A stretch of DNA of 8,363 nt from Candidatus Aminicenantota bacterium. Lineage in GTDB: Bacteria > Acidobacteriota > Aminicenantia > UBA2199. Position numbers and translations under genes: made by a program. Below the pieces are notes generated by a model. It was not told the DNA's origin and made no database searches. It worked only from the letters and a program-made list of their open reading frames with translations. Below, piece by piece: positions 1 to 6,869 of the stretch (within the stretch, counting starts at the first letter, position 1; each line of letters opens with the position of its first letter). The stretch covers positions 9,016 to 17,378 of the forward strand of contig JAHELQ010000053.1 in assembly GCA_024644125.1 (NCBI GenBank), written 5' to 3'.

Positions 1-1953
1 CAGGGAAATACGATTACTGATTATGACGAAGATGAAATCGAGAAGAAAATTTCGATCCAGGCGTCAGTCGCTTATGCCATCAGGGATAAATTTAAAATAA
101 ATATTATCGATACTCCTGGATATGCGAATTTTGTCTGGGAGGCCAAAGTTAGTTTACGGGCGGTAGAAGCCGGTTTAATGTTGGTAAGCGCTATCGAAGG
201 CGTCGAAGTTCAGTCTGAAAAGATTTTTGATTTTATGACCGAAATGGAAAAACCTTTGATGTTTGTGATTAACAAGATGACCAAGGATCTTGCCGATTAC
301 GACCAGGCATACAATTCCATACAGGAATCATTCGGGAAAAACGCCATTGCCGTTCAATTGCCGATCGGCAAGGGTGACAGCTTTGTCGGAATTGTGGATT
401 TGCTGGCAATGAAAGCCTATCGGTACAGCAAAGATGAAAAGGGTACATTTGAAGAAATCGATATTCCGGCGGATATGGTGGATGACGCCCAGGCAAAACG
501 GGAAGAATTGATCGAGAAAATTGCCGAGAACGATGAATCCTTGATGGAAAAATATTTCGAAGAAGGAGATTTGTCTCCCGAAGAGATCGCCAAAGGGCTT
601 AAGGCGGGGATTGTTTCCCGCAGTATTTTTCCTGTGCTGGTTTCCGATGCGCTGACCAATATCGCCGTCAACCATCTGATTGATTTTATCGTCAACTACA
701 TCCCCTCCATTCTTGATTTCGGCGAGACCCAGGCAGTGGAAGGCACAGTGAAGCCCGATCCAAACGCGCCGTTCACCGGTATCGTTTTCAAAACCATTTC
801 GGATCCGTATACTGGAAAGATCTCGATCATCAAAGTTTATTCCGGTACATTCAAGCCCGATTCGTCTTACTTGAATATCACCAAGGGTATCGATGAAAGA
901 TTCGGCGGACTTTTTATGTTGCAGGGGAAAACCCAGGATCCCGGCGGCGCGGTACAGCCGGGCGATATTATCGCAGTGGCAAAACTCAAAGAGACCCAGT
1001 CCGGAGATTCGTTAACCGTGAAAGGGCAGAAAACAAAATTCCCGGAATTTTCATTCCCGATTCCTTCCATCTCTTTTGCCATCGAACCTAAATCACGGGC
1101 CGACGAGAGTAAAATCTCCAACGCGCTACAACGTATCCATGAAGAAGATCCTACTGTTGTCAGTAACCGCGATCCCGAAACAAAGGAATTGATCATTTCC
1201 GGTAACGGACAATTACATGTGGAGTTGGTTGTCAATAAATTGAAGAAGAAATACGGCGTCGAAGTGGAAATGAAGCCCCCGAAGGTCCCGTTCAGAGAAA
1301 CCATCATGGGGAAAGCCGATATCAACCATAAATATAAAAAACAGAGCGGCGGCCGCGGTCAGTATGGCCATGTCATGATCAAGTTGGAACCGCTCCCCAG
1401 AGGCGAAGACTTTGTGTTCGAAGATGCCATTTTCGGCGGCTCCATTCCGAAAAACTATATTCCCGCTGTCGAGAAGGGAGTATTGGAAGCCCGTCAACGG
1501 GGAATACTCGCTGCCTATCCGGTTGTGGATTTTAAAGTGGTGCTGTACGACGGTAGTTACCATGATGTCGATTCTTCGGATATGGCATTCAAGATCGCCG
1601 CGTCCATGGCTTTCAAAAAAGCGATGAAACAGGCCAAACCAACTCTTCTCGAACCTATCATGAATGTCGAAGTGGTCACTCCGGAAGAGTTCATGGGTGA
1701 CATCAACGGCAACCTCAGCGGCCGTAGAGGAAAAATCCAGGGTATGGAATCAAAAGGTAAAAACCATATCATCAAGGCTCAGGTTCCGATGATGGAGATG
1801 TTGGACTTCGAACCAACCCTGACATCCATTACCGGCGGCCGTGGCAGCTATTTTATGGAATTCTCCCACTATGAGCCGGTACCCGCACACCTCCAGAAGA
1901 AGATTGTTGACGAAGCGGTCAAAGAAGGTCGCGTCAAAGACGAAGAAGAATAA
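1..1953 (+). CDS. Elongation factor G-family translational GTPase, 5'-truncated (EF-G-like paralog type)
   Basis: The reading frame is open from base 1, so the gene begins upstream. 650 codons are present; I estimate about 45 N-terminal residues, including the P-loop, are missing. EF-G promotes translocation of tRNA and mRNA on the ribosome in the cytoplasm. In window numbering, switch I is a KKISI segment (residues 15-19) with Ser where classical EF-G has Thr. The G3 motif is DTPGY (37-41), with Tyr replacing the usual catalytic His. The G4 motif is NKMTKD (91-96), with Thr94 where Asp is expected, and the G5 region reads SDA (215-217). Domain IV has SGGRGQYGH (449-457) followed by GGSIPKNYIPAVEKG. 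Domain V holds EPIMNVEVVTPEEFMGD and a GGRGSYFMEFSHYEPVP segment, and the tail is acidic. The G-domain deviations resemble the EF-G-like paralog group more than canonical fusA. Family assignment is very secure; which paralog it is remains less so. Confidence 0.95.
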   Translation, partial: QGNTITDYDEDEIEKKISIQASVAYAIRDKFKINIIDTPGYANFVWEAKVSLRAVEAGLMLVSAIEGVEVQSEKIFDFMTEMEKPLMFVINKMTKDLADYDQAYNSIQESFGKNAIAVQLPIGKGDSFVGIVDLLAMKAYRYSKDEKGTFEEIDIPADMVDDAQAKREELIEKIAENDESLMEKYFEEGDLSPEEIAKGLKAGIVSRSIFPVLVSDALTNIAVNHLIDFIVNYIPSILDFGETQAVEGTVKPDPNAPFTGIVFKTISDPYTGKISIIKVYSGTFKPDSSYLNITKGIDERFGGLFMLQGKTQDPGGAVQPGDIIAVAKLKETQSGDSLTVKGQKTKFPEFSFPIPSISFAIEPKSRADESKISNALQRIHEEDPTVVSNRDPETKELIISGNGQLHVELVVNKLKKKYGVEVEMKPPKVPFRETIMGKADINHKYKKQSGGRGQYGHVMIKLEPLPRGEDFVFEDAIFGGSIPKNYIPAVEKGVLEARQRGILAAYPVVDFKVVLYDGSYHDVDSSDMAFKIAASMAFKKAMKQAKPTLLEPIMNVEVVTPEEFMGDINGNLSGRRGKIQGMESKGKNHIIKAQVPMMEMLDFEPTLTSITGGRGSYFMEFSHYEPVPAHLQKKIVDEAVKEGRVKDEEE

Positions 1954-1990
1954 AAATTTGTTGCACAGACTAAAAATATAGTCTATATAT

Positions 1991-2028
1991 AAATAGGGAC
2001 GTTGGCGACAACGTCCCTATTTTTTTTT
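1991..2028 (+). terminator. Rho-independent terminator of the EF-G-like gene
   Basis: A perfect 14-bp stem (1991-2004 pairing with 2009-2022) closes on a 4-base GCGA loop and runs into a T-tract ending at 2028. It starts 37 bases after the stop codon. A weaker AT-rich 6-bp hairpin (1967-1972 with 1979-1984) lies just before it. No A-tract precedes the stem, so it should act only on rightward transcripts. Confidence 0.93.
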
Positions 2029-2039
2029 AGTGATTACAC

Positions 2040-2056
2040 AGCCGGCGAGCCCGGCT
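2040..2056. other. GC-rich hairpin in the leader of the LolD-like gene
   Basis: AGCCGG at 2040-2045 pairs with CCGGCT at 2051-2056 across a 5-base loop. It lies between the upstream terminator and the start of the ABC ATPase gene and has no T-tract. Bases 2047-2060 are repeated with one mismatch at 8123-8136, so this may be part of a dispersed intergenic repeat rather than a gene-specific regulator. Confidence 0.4.
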
Positions 2057-2073
2057 TCTATGTTCACGCAAAA

Positions 2074-2079
2074 AAGGAA
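2074..2079 (+). promoter_or_regulatory. Ribosome binding site supporting the GTG start at 2087
   Basis: AAGGAA lies 7 bases before GTG 2087. The in-frame GTG at 2030 is not credible because it sits at the end of the terminator T-tract. The in-frame ATG at 2060 has no purine-rich site at a suitable distance. The ATG at 2102 is a reasonable alternative but has only a weak GAAGA upstream. Confidence 0.5.
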
Positions 2080-2086
2080 AAGGAAC

Positions 2087-2779
2087 GTGACACACGAAGA
2101 TATGGAAAAGGTAATCTTGAATGTAGACAATGTATCAAAAAGCTTTCTTCTGCCTGATAAAAGTAGATTGTCTGTTCTCCAGGGAGTCTCCCTTCAAGTG
2201 GCAAAGGGTTCCATCGTCGCGGTAACCGGCGCGTCTGGCTCCGGTAAGAGCACATTGCTTCATTTGCTTGGAGGGATGGATATTCCCGATGTGGGGGATA
2301 TTCGTTTTTGGGGTACAAGTATTCTTTCTTTTACCAATGGTCAACGGTCGGAATACCGGAACCGGAAAGTGGGTTTTGTATTCCAGTTTCATTATCTGAT
2401 GCCGGAACTCAATGTAATCGAGAATGCGGCATTCCCTTTTCTGATGAAGAATTTCAATAAAACCGAGGCTTACCGGTTGGCTGAAGCGTTGCTCGATGAT
2501 GTCGGTTTGCGGGACAAAAAAAACGTGATGCCGTTTCAACTATCCGGTGGGGAGCGGCAGCGAGTGGCTATCGCTAGAAGTCTCGTAAATGAACCGGAAG
2601 TGTTGCTAGCGGACGAACCCACCGGGAACCTGGATTGGAAGACCGGCGAAAAAGTGTTCCAGGTATTCCGTAGATTGATCGCCGACCGCGGATTGACCGC
2701 CATCATCGTGACTCACAACGAGAAGCTGGCTGCCTCCGTAGACAGACACTATCATCTGGAAGCAGGCAGGCTGTGTTGA
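2087..2779 (+). CDS. lolD: LolD-type ABC transporter ATP-binding protein
   Basis: Predicted 230-residue cytoplasmic ATPase, the usual size for LolD/MacB-type ABC subunits. All ABC motifs are intact: Walker A GASGSGKST (48-56), Q-loop Gln100, signature LSGGE (152-156), Walker B LLADEP with Asp176 and Glu177, D-loop NLD, and the switch His in VTHN (His210). The STLLHLLGGMD segment after Walker A is typical of LolD, which powers LolC/LolE extraction of lipoproteins from the inner membrane. No permease gene adjoins it here, so its partners must be encoded elsewhere, or it could serve a MacB- or FtsX-like permease. The gene ends 69 bases before the M16 pair with no clear terminator between, so co-transcription is possible. 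The start could instead be ATG 2102 (225 residues), which better matches the short N-terminus of known LolD. ABC family certain; LolD assignment probable. Confidence 0.9.
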   Translation: MTHEDMEKVILNVDNVSKSFLLPDKSRLSVLQGVSLQVAKGSIVAVTGASGSGKSTLLHLLGGMDIPDVGDIRFWGTSILSFTNGQRSEYRNRKVGFVFQFHYLMPELNVIENAAFPFLMKNFNKTEAYRLAEALLDDVGLRDKKNVMPFQLSGGERQRVAIARSLVNEPEVLLADEPTGNLDWKTGEKVFQVFRRLIADRGLTAIIVTHNEKLAASVDRHYHLEAGRLC

Positions 2780-2838
2780 GCAACTTTTTTTTTGTGTCAG
2801 CGTATCAAATTGCAGAGTTAGTAATATCTATGAGAATT

Positions 2839-2843
2839 GGAGG
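2839..2843 (+). promoter_or_regulatory. Ribosome binding site fixing the start at 2849
   Basis: GGAGG lies 5 bases before ATG 2849. A possible TTG start at 2837 overlaps this site, which argues against it. Starting at 2849 also places the basic residues and hydrophobic core of the signal peptide at the very N-terminus. Confidence 0.8.
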
Positions 2844-2848
2844 TTTTC

Positions 2849-4372
2849 ATGAGAAAAATTGTATTAATAGGGCTGGTATTCCTATTATTGGGAAGTTTGA
2901 CCGCCGCTGACGTTGATTTTGGCAAAATCAAGGGTCAGATCAGTGAATTTACATTAGAGAACGGCCTGAAGTTTGTGCTGTTGGAGGACCACTCCGTACC
3001 GATCTCCACTTTCCTCACCTTCACCAATGTGGGTGGAAGCGACGAGAAGATTGGGATTTATGGAATTTCTCATTTTGTCGAGCACCTTGCGTTTAAAGGT
3101 ACTTCCGATATTAGTACAAAAAATTATCCGGCGGAAAAAAAGATTATGAAAGAAATGGACCGGGTCTTTGAGATGCTCTTACGCGAGCAGAACAAAATAA
3201 AACCCGATGAAGCCGGGATAAAGGAATTGAAACAAAAATTGGCTGCATTGCAGGAAGAGGCCGCTCTCTATGTTCAATCCAATGAAATCGACACGATCCT
3301 CAAACGCAACGGAGCCGTCGGCCTCAATGCCGCTACCAGTAAAGATTTTACCATGTATCTGGTGAGTTTACCCTCAAACAAACTGGAATTGTGGGCTTAC
3401 ATGGAATCCGCCCGGTTTACCGATCCGGTCTTCCGGGAATTTTACAAAGAGCGGGATGTCATTCAGGAAGAGCGGCGTGTCAGGGTGGAGAACCAGCCGA
3501 TGGGGAAATTGATCGAAGAGGTCCAGGCTATCGCCTACAAAGACCATCCTTACAAAGTTTCGGTTATCGGTCCCATGAGCAACATCGCCAATATCACCCG
3601 CGAAGATGTGGAAGACTACTTCGAAACCAACTATCATTCGGGAAATATGGTAATCGGTGTGGCCGGCGATGTCTATCCGGACCAATTGAAAAAAGTCGCC
3701 CGGAAGTACTTCTCGAAAATCAAAGCCGGTGAGAAAAATCCGCTGATCCATACTGTTGAACCTCCGCAGCCCGGCGAAAAAACCATCACGATGTATGACG
3801 ACAGCCAGCCCTGGTTGTTGCTGGCCTATCACGCCCCCTCTATTCGGGAGGATGATTTCCTGCGTTTCCAGATCCTGGATTACATTCTCACCAGCGGTAG
3901 GAGCGCGCGCCTGTACAAGAAGTTGGTGATAAATGAAAAGAGCGCGTTGGAATTTATCGGTTATCTCGGATTCCCCGGCGACAAATATCCGTGTCTCTAC
4001 CTTATGATCGCGCTTCCGAACGCTGAAAAATCTACCGCTGACATTGAAAAGAGCATTCTTGAAGAGATCGAAAAAGTGAGAAGCGGTGAAATTTCCGAGG
4101 AAGAATTGAATTCCGCTAAAACCAGGGCGAAAGTTGACTCCATCAAGGGGATGAAATCCCAAATGGGAATGTTGATGGCTTTGTTGAAGGCGGAGATGTT
4201 TCAAGGGGACTGGCGGCGGGTGTTTGACGACATCAATATGATCGACAAAATCACCGTCCAGGACTTGCAGGAACTTGTCAATAAGTATTTTACCAGGCAA
4301 AATCGCATCGTTGGACGGATCGAAAAGAAAAAGAGCGAAGACAAAGATAAAAAACAGGAGGTGGCCAAATGA
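2849..4372 (+). CDS. Secreted M16 zinc metallopeptidase, catalytic subunit
   Basis: 507-residue M16 peptidase with a Sec signal peptide (Arg2-Lys3, hydrophobic core 4-17, likely cleavage after Ala19 or Ala20), so it should act in the periplasm. The inverted zinc motif HFVEH is at 75-79 (His75, Glu78, His79). The third ligand is most likely Glu208 in the ERDVIQEE segment (201-208). About 128 residues separate His79 from Glu208, against roughly 75 in classical M16 enzymes. The excess is a charged, helix-rich stretch at about 96-145. In the C-terminal half, the segment aligned with the conserved Arg/Tyr pair (SARLYKKLVINEKSAL) has neither residue. The protein ends in a Lys/Glu/Asp-rich tail. Its stop overlaps the start of the next gene by ATGA, and the next product supplies the missing Arg/Tyr, as in known two-subunit M16 peptidases. 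Substrate unknown. Confidence 0.95.
   Translation: MRKIVLIGLVFLLLGSLTAADVDFGKIKGQISEFTLENGLKFVLLEDHSVPISTFLTFTNVGGSDEKIGIYGISHFVEHLAFKGTSDISTKNYPAEKKIMKEMDRVFEMLLREQNKIKPDEAGIKELKQKLAALQEEAALYVQSNEIDTILKRNGAVGLNAATSKDFTMYLVSLPSNKLELWAYMESARFTDPVFREFYKERDVIQEERRVRVENQPMGKLIEEVQAIAYKDHPYKVSVIGPMSNIANITREDVEDYFETNYHSGNMVIGVAGDVYPDQLKKVARKYFSKIKAGEKNPLIHTVEPPQPGEKTITMYDDSQPWLLLAYHAPSIREDDFLRFQILDYILTSGRSARLYKKLVINEKSALEFIGYLGFPGDKYPCLYLMIALPNAEKSTADIEKSILEEIEKVRSGEISEEELNSAKTRAKVDSIKGMKSQMGMLMALLKAEMFQGDWRRVFDDINMIDKITVQDLQELVNKYFTRQNRIVGRIEKKKSEDKDKKQEVAK
4356..4361 (+). promoter_or_regulatory. Ribosome binding site within the end of the catalytic M16 gene
   Basis: A full AGGAGG sits 7 bases before ATG 4369, inside the last codons of the upstream gene. 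With the ATGA overlap it implies coupled translation of the two M16 subunits. Confidence 0.85.
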
Positions 4373-6486
4373 AAAAACATCCGGTCATCGTAATTGTTTT
4401 CCTATGCCTGTGGATGGCGACATCGTTGGTTGCCCAGAACAGACCGGTCGATAAATTGAAATTTCCTGAATTGAACCAGTTCCAGTTGCCGGAAGTGCAG
4501 GCCACCGAAACAGGCAATGGAATAAAGTTGAGAGTGATCAAAGACGACCGCTTGCCCATTGTGTCGATGGACATCATTGTAAAGGGCGGCAGCGCGTTCG
4601 ACCCTCCCACTAAAGTTTCCCTCGCCAATATCACCGCCTATCTGATGAGAATCGGCGGGACCGAGACAATGAAAGGCGATGAAGTGGATCAATTGCTCGA
4701 CTCCAGAGGGATTTCCATCTCCTTCACCGCAGACACCGATTTTTTTGCCGTCAACCTATCTTGCCTCAGGGAGAACTTTTCAGACGCGGTTGCCATACTT
4801 GCCGATATGATTCGCAAACCGGGATTTTCCCAGGATAAGTTCGAAGAATATCTAACCCGTGCCGGCAGCGGCATCGGTCGCCGCAACGATCAACCCAATA
4901 CCATCCTGCCCAGGGAATTCAAAAAAATTATCTATGGGGACAATTCGCCTTATTCCGCTGTTCTGGAATATGAACACCTGGATAATATCACCAGGGAAGA
5001 TGTGATGATATGCCACAAGAATTTCTTCGCTCCCGGCAATATGCTGGCGGGTGTCGTCGGACCAATTGAATTGGACGAATTGAAGGGCATAATCGAACAA
5101 TACTTCGGCGATTGGAATTATCAGGTCGAAATCCCCTCGTATCCCGAAGTGAAAGAGCCTGTGCACGACTTCAAAGCTGCCTTTATCGAGAAATCCAATC
5201 TGAACCAGAGTTATATCGCAATCGGCCATCTGGGCCGCACATTTGATCTGGCTGAACAGGCGAAAATCAAGGTGTTCAACCTGATCATGGCAGGCAGTTT
5301 CGATTCCCGTTTGTTCAACCGGGTCCGTACAAAAATGGGATTGACATATGGCGTGGAGGGAGGAATCGAAACCGATTATTTACGTCCCGGAGTCGCCGCG
5401 TTTGGCACGTTTACGAAATCAGGTTCGACATTTGCCGCGGTGAACGCCATCCTTGACGAGATCAATGTCATTCGTAAGGAAAAGGTCTCCCAGAGCGAGT
5501 TGAACAATGCCAAAGATTTTTTCCTCAATTCATTTGTTTTTAATTACAGCACTCCGGCCAAAATCCTCAACAAAGAGTTGGTCCGGGAGTTTTACGGCCT
5601 ACCCAAAGGATATTCCGAGCAGATTGTGGCTGATATCAAACAGTTGACCGCCGATGACATTCTCGAAGTAGCTCAAGATTACGTGAATCCTGAAAAATTA
5701 GTCATCATGATTCTAGGTAAAGAGCAAGACCTGGACGGTAAACTGGCGGATTTGGGAAAAGTGAAACGCATCGATATCACCATCAAACCGCCGACACTCA
5801 AAGAGAAGATCCCCCAGGCCACACCAGAAATGCTTAAAAAAGGGCAGGACATCATCACCGCGCTGACCCAGAAACAATACAAAGGCTTCAAGACCATCAA
5901 GTCCATCGAAACCTTCTCCGACGCCACGATGGTATTGCCACAGGGAACCTTCAGCATGACCATCAAATCCGTTGTGGCCTATCCCGATAAGTTCCTCAAC
6001 GAAATGACAATCATGGGCATGAAGATCATGACCATTATCAATGGCGATAAGGGCAGTGTGAACCAAATGGGCCAGAAACAACCGATGGATACCGCCCAAA
6101 TCAAGGACAATCTCTTCGGTTCCCTGTATGACCTGCTCAATGCCAAAGGCAAATACAATTTCCAGTATCTCAAGGAGCAGGAAATCGACGGCAACATGTA
6201 TGACGTGATTTACATCTTCGACTCCGGTAAAAATTGGAAAAAAATCTTTGTCAATAAACAGACGGGGTATATCGATATCGAGGAGAAACTCTCAAAAATG
6301 CCGGGAACCAGCGGCGTCGCCAGGGAAATCAATAGCGATTTCAAGGTTGTGGCCGGTATCCCATTTGCGCATATGAGCGAAACCTTCGTGGGCGGTAAAA
6401 AAATCATGTCCATAACGGTGAAGGAAATAAAAGTCAATCCCAAAGTCGATCCGGCTTTATTCACGATAGAAGAAAAACAAAAATAA
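4369..6486 (+). CDS. Secreted M16 non-zinc subunit fused to a LolA-like C-terminal domain
   Basis: 705 residues with a Sec signal peptide (Lys2-Lys3, hydrophobic 5-21, likely cleavage after Ala22). Residues about 35-470 form a two-domain M16 unit. The position of HxxEH reads I-T-A-Y-L, inside LANITAYLMRIGGT, so zinc binding is lost. The conserved Arg/Tyr pair is present as Arg320 and Tyr327 in RVRTKMGLTYGV, seven residues apart as in insulysin. This is the expected partner of the preceding zinc-bearing protein, and the ATGA overlap favours equimolar synthesis. From about residue 485 to the end is an extra domain (PDKFLNEMTIMGM, INGDKG, a strand-rich pattern, final KVDPALFTI) that resembles LolA/COG2834 outer-membrane lipoprotein-sorting proteins. 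That assignment is by pattern only. The domain makes the protein about 230 residues longer than an ordinary M16B subunit. It might deliver or tether lipidated substrates; this is inference. Confidence 0.95.
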   Translation: MKKHPVIVIVFLCLWMATSLVAQNRPVDKLKFPELNQFQLPEVQATETGNGIKLRVIKDDRLPIVSMDIIVKGGSAFDPPTKVSLANITAYLMRIGGTETMKGDEVDQLLDSRGISISFTADTDFFAVNLSCLRENFSDAVAILADMIRKPGFSQDKFEEYLTRAGSGIGRRNDQPNTILPREFKKIIYGDNSPYSAVLEYEHLDNITREDVMICHKNFFAPGNMLAGVVGPIELDELKGIIEQYFGDWNYQVEIPSYPEVKEPVHDFKAAFIEKSNLNQSYIAIGHLGRTFDLAEQAKIKVFNLIMAGSFDSRLFNRVRTKMGLTYGVEGGIETDYLRPGVAAFGTFTKSGSTFAAVNAILDEINVIRKEKVSQSELNNAKDFFLNSFVFNYSTPAKILNKELVREFYGLPKGYSEQIVADIKQLTADDILEVAQDYVNPEKLVIMILGKEQDLDGKLADLGKVKRIDITIKPPTLKEKIPQATPEMLKKGQDIITALTQKQYKGFKTIKSIETFSDATMVLPQGTFSMTIKSVVAYPDKFLNEMTIMGMKIMTIINGDKGSVNQMGQKQPMDTAQIKDNLFGSLYDLLNAKGKYNFQYLKEQEIDGNMYDVIYIFDSGKNWKKIFVNKQTGYIDIEEKLSKMPGTSGVAREINSDFKVVAGIPFAHMSETFVGGKKIMSITVKEIKVNPKVDPALFTIEEKQK

Positions 6487-6497
6487 ACGGAATAATT

Positions 6498-6523
6498 CAG
6501 GGCGGGCAAATCGTCCCGCCCTG
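6498..6523 (+). terminator. Possible terminator hairpin after the M16 operon (no U-tract)
   Basis: A perfect 9-bp GC-rich stem (6498-6506 with 6515-6523) has an 8-base loop and starts 11 bases after the stop codon. The following bases are not T-rich, so it is not a classical intrinsic terminator. It may stabilise the 3' end, pause polymerase, or act with Rho. Confidence 0.5.
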
Positions 6524-6565
6524 GTTCCAGCCCTGCCAACGCCTCTACAGGCCTTGTTTTTAGTC

Positions 6566-6594
6566 TTGACATAAATGCAATTAAATGGTATTTT
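6566..6594 (+). promoter_or_regulatory. Sigma70-type promoter of the tRNA-Leu gene
   Basis: A perfect -35 TTGACA (6566-6571) is followed after exactly 17 bases by TATTTT (6589-6594), which matches 4 of 6 bases of the -10 consensus. It lies 28 bases upstream of the tRNA, predicting a short 5' leader. Transcripts may continue into the lipoprotein gene, since no strong terminator is seen after the tRNA. Confidence 0.8.
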
Positions 6595-6622
6595 CTAACA
6601 TACTATTTCCTCAAAAACGCAT

Positions 6623-6704
6623 GCGAAAGTGGCGGAATTGGCAGACGCGCTAGACTTAGGATCTAGTTCCGCGAGGAGTGGGGGTTCGAGTCCCCCCTTT
6701 CGCA
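6623..6704 (+). tRNA. tRNA-Leu (anticodon UAG)
   Basis: 82 bases fold as a class II tRNA. The acceptor is GCGAAAG (6623-6629) with CTTTCGC (6697-6703). The anticodon stem is CTAGA/TCTAG around the loop CTTAGGA, with anticodon TAG at 6657-6659 (reads CUA and related CUN codons). The long variable arm TTCCGCGAGGAGT forms its own small stem, and the T-arm is GGGGG-TTCGAGT-CCCCC. The long variable arm and discriminator A6704 fit leucine. The 3' CCA is not encoded and must be added post-transcriptionally. Confidence 0.97.
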
Positions 6705-6856
6705 ATCTACCTTTCAAGGGTTTTCCCCCAAAAACATCTAGCGCCGTTGTGACGTCGTTGTGTCCTGGATTTTTTGATTTCCCCTATAAATCATATCTTT
6801 GGCAGTCCCTGAGAATTTTCTAAATGTTTTCCTATTTAAAACCGTATAAATTTATT

Positions 6857-6862
6857 GAGGAG
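6857..6862 (+). promoter_or_regulatory. Ribosome binding site fixing the start at 6870
   Basis: GAGGAG lies 7 bases before ATG 6870. The in-frame TTG at 6855 overlaps this site and is rejected as a start. The leader from 6705 to 6856 shows a TTGGCA at 6799-6804 and a TATAAA at 6845-6850, but they are not correctly spaced from each other, so no promoter is called. Confidence 0.8.
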
Positions 6863-6869
6863 TAATTAT

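Noticed and set aside
2030..2086. N-terminal extension of the LolD-like protein from GTG 2030 or ATG 2060
   Set aside because: GTG 2030 falls at the end of the terminator T-tract and ATG 2060 lacks a ribosome site. The extra residues have no counterpart in LolD.
2775..2793. Terminator after the LolD-like gene (short GTTG/CAAC palindrome followed by nine T)
   Set aside because: The stem would have only 4 pairs with a 2-base loop, or 3 pairs with a 4-base loop, too weak to terminate.
3374..4300. 308-residue open frame on the - strand
   Set aside because: It lies wholly antisense to the catalytic M16 gene, has no recognisable motif or ribosome site, and the + strand frame has clear family hallmarks.
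6685..6704. Attachment site for an integrated element at the tRNA-Leu 3' end
   Set aside because: No second copy of the tRNA 3' end and no integrase gene is present in the window.
6710..6724. Terminator of the tRNA (CCTT/AAGG followed by TTTT)
   Set aside because: A 4-bp stem would leave a 2-base loop, which is not sterically sound.
6629..6823. Small + strand open frame beginning MAELADALDLGSS
   Set aside because: This is the well-known spurious translation of a tRNA-Leu gene; the tRNA fold explains the sequence.
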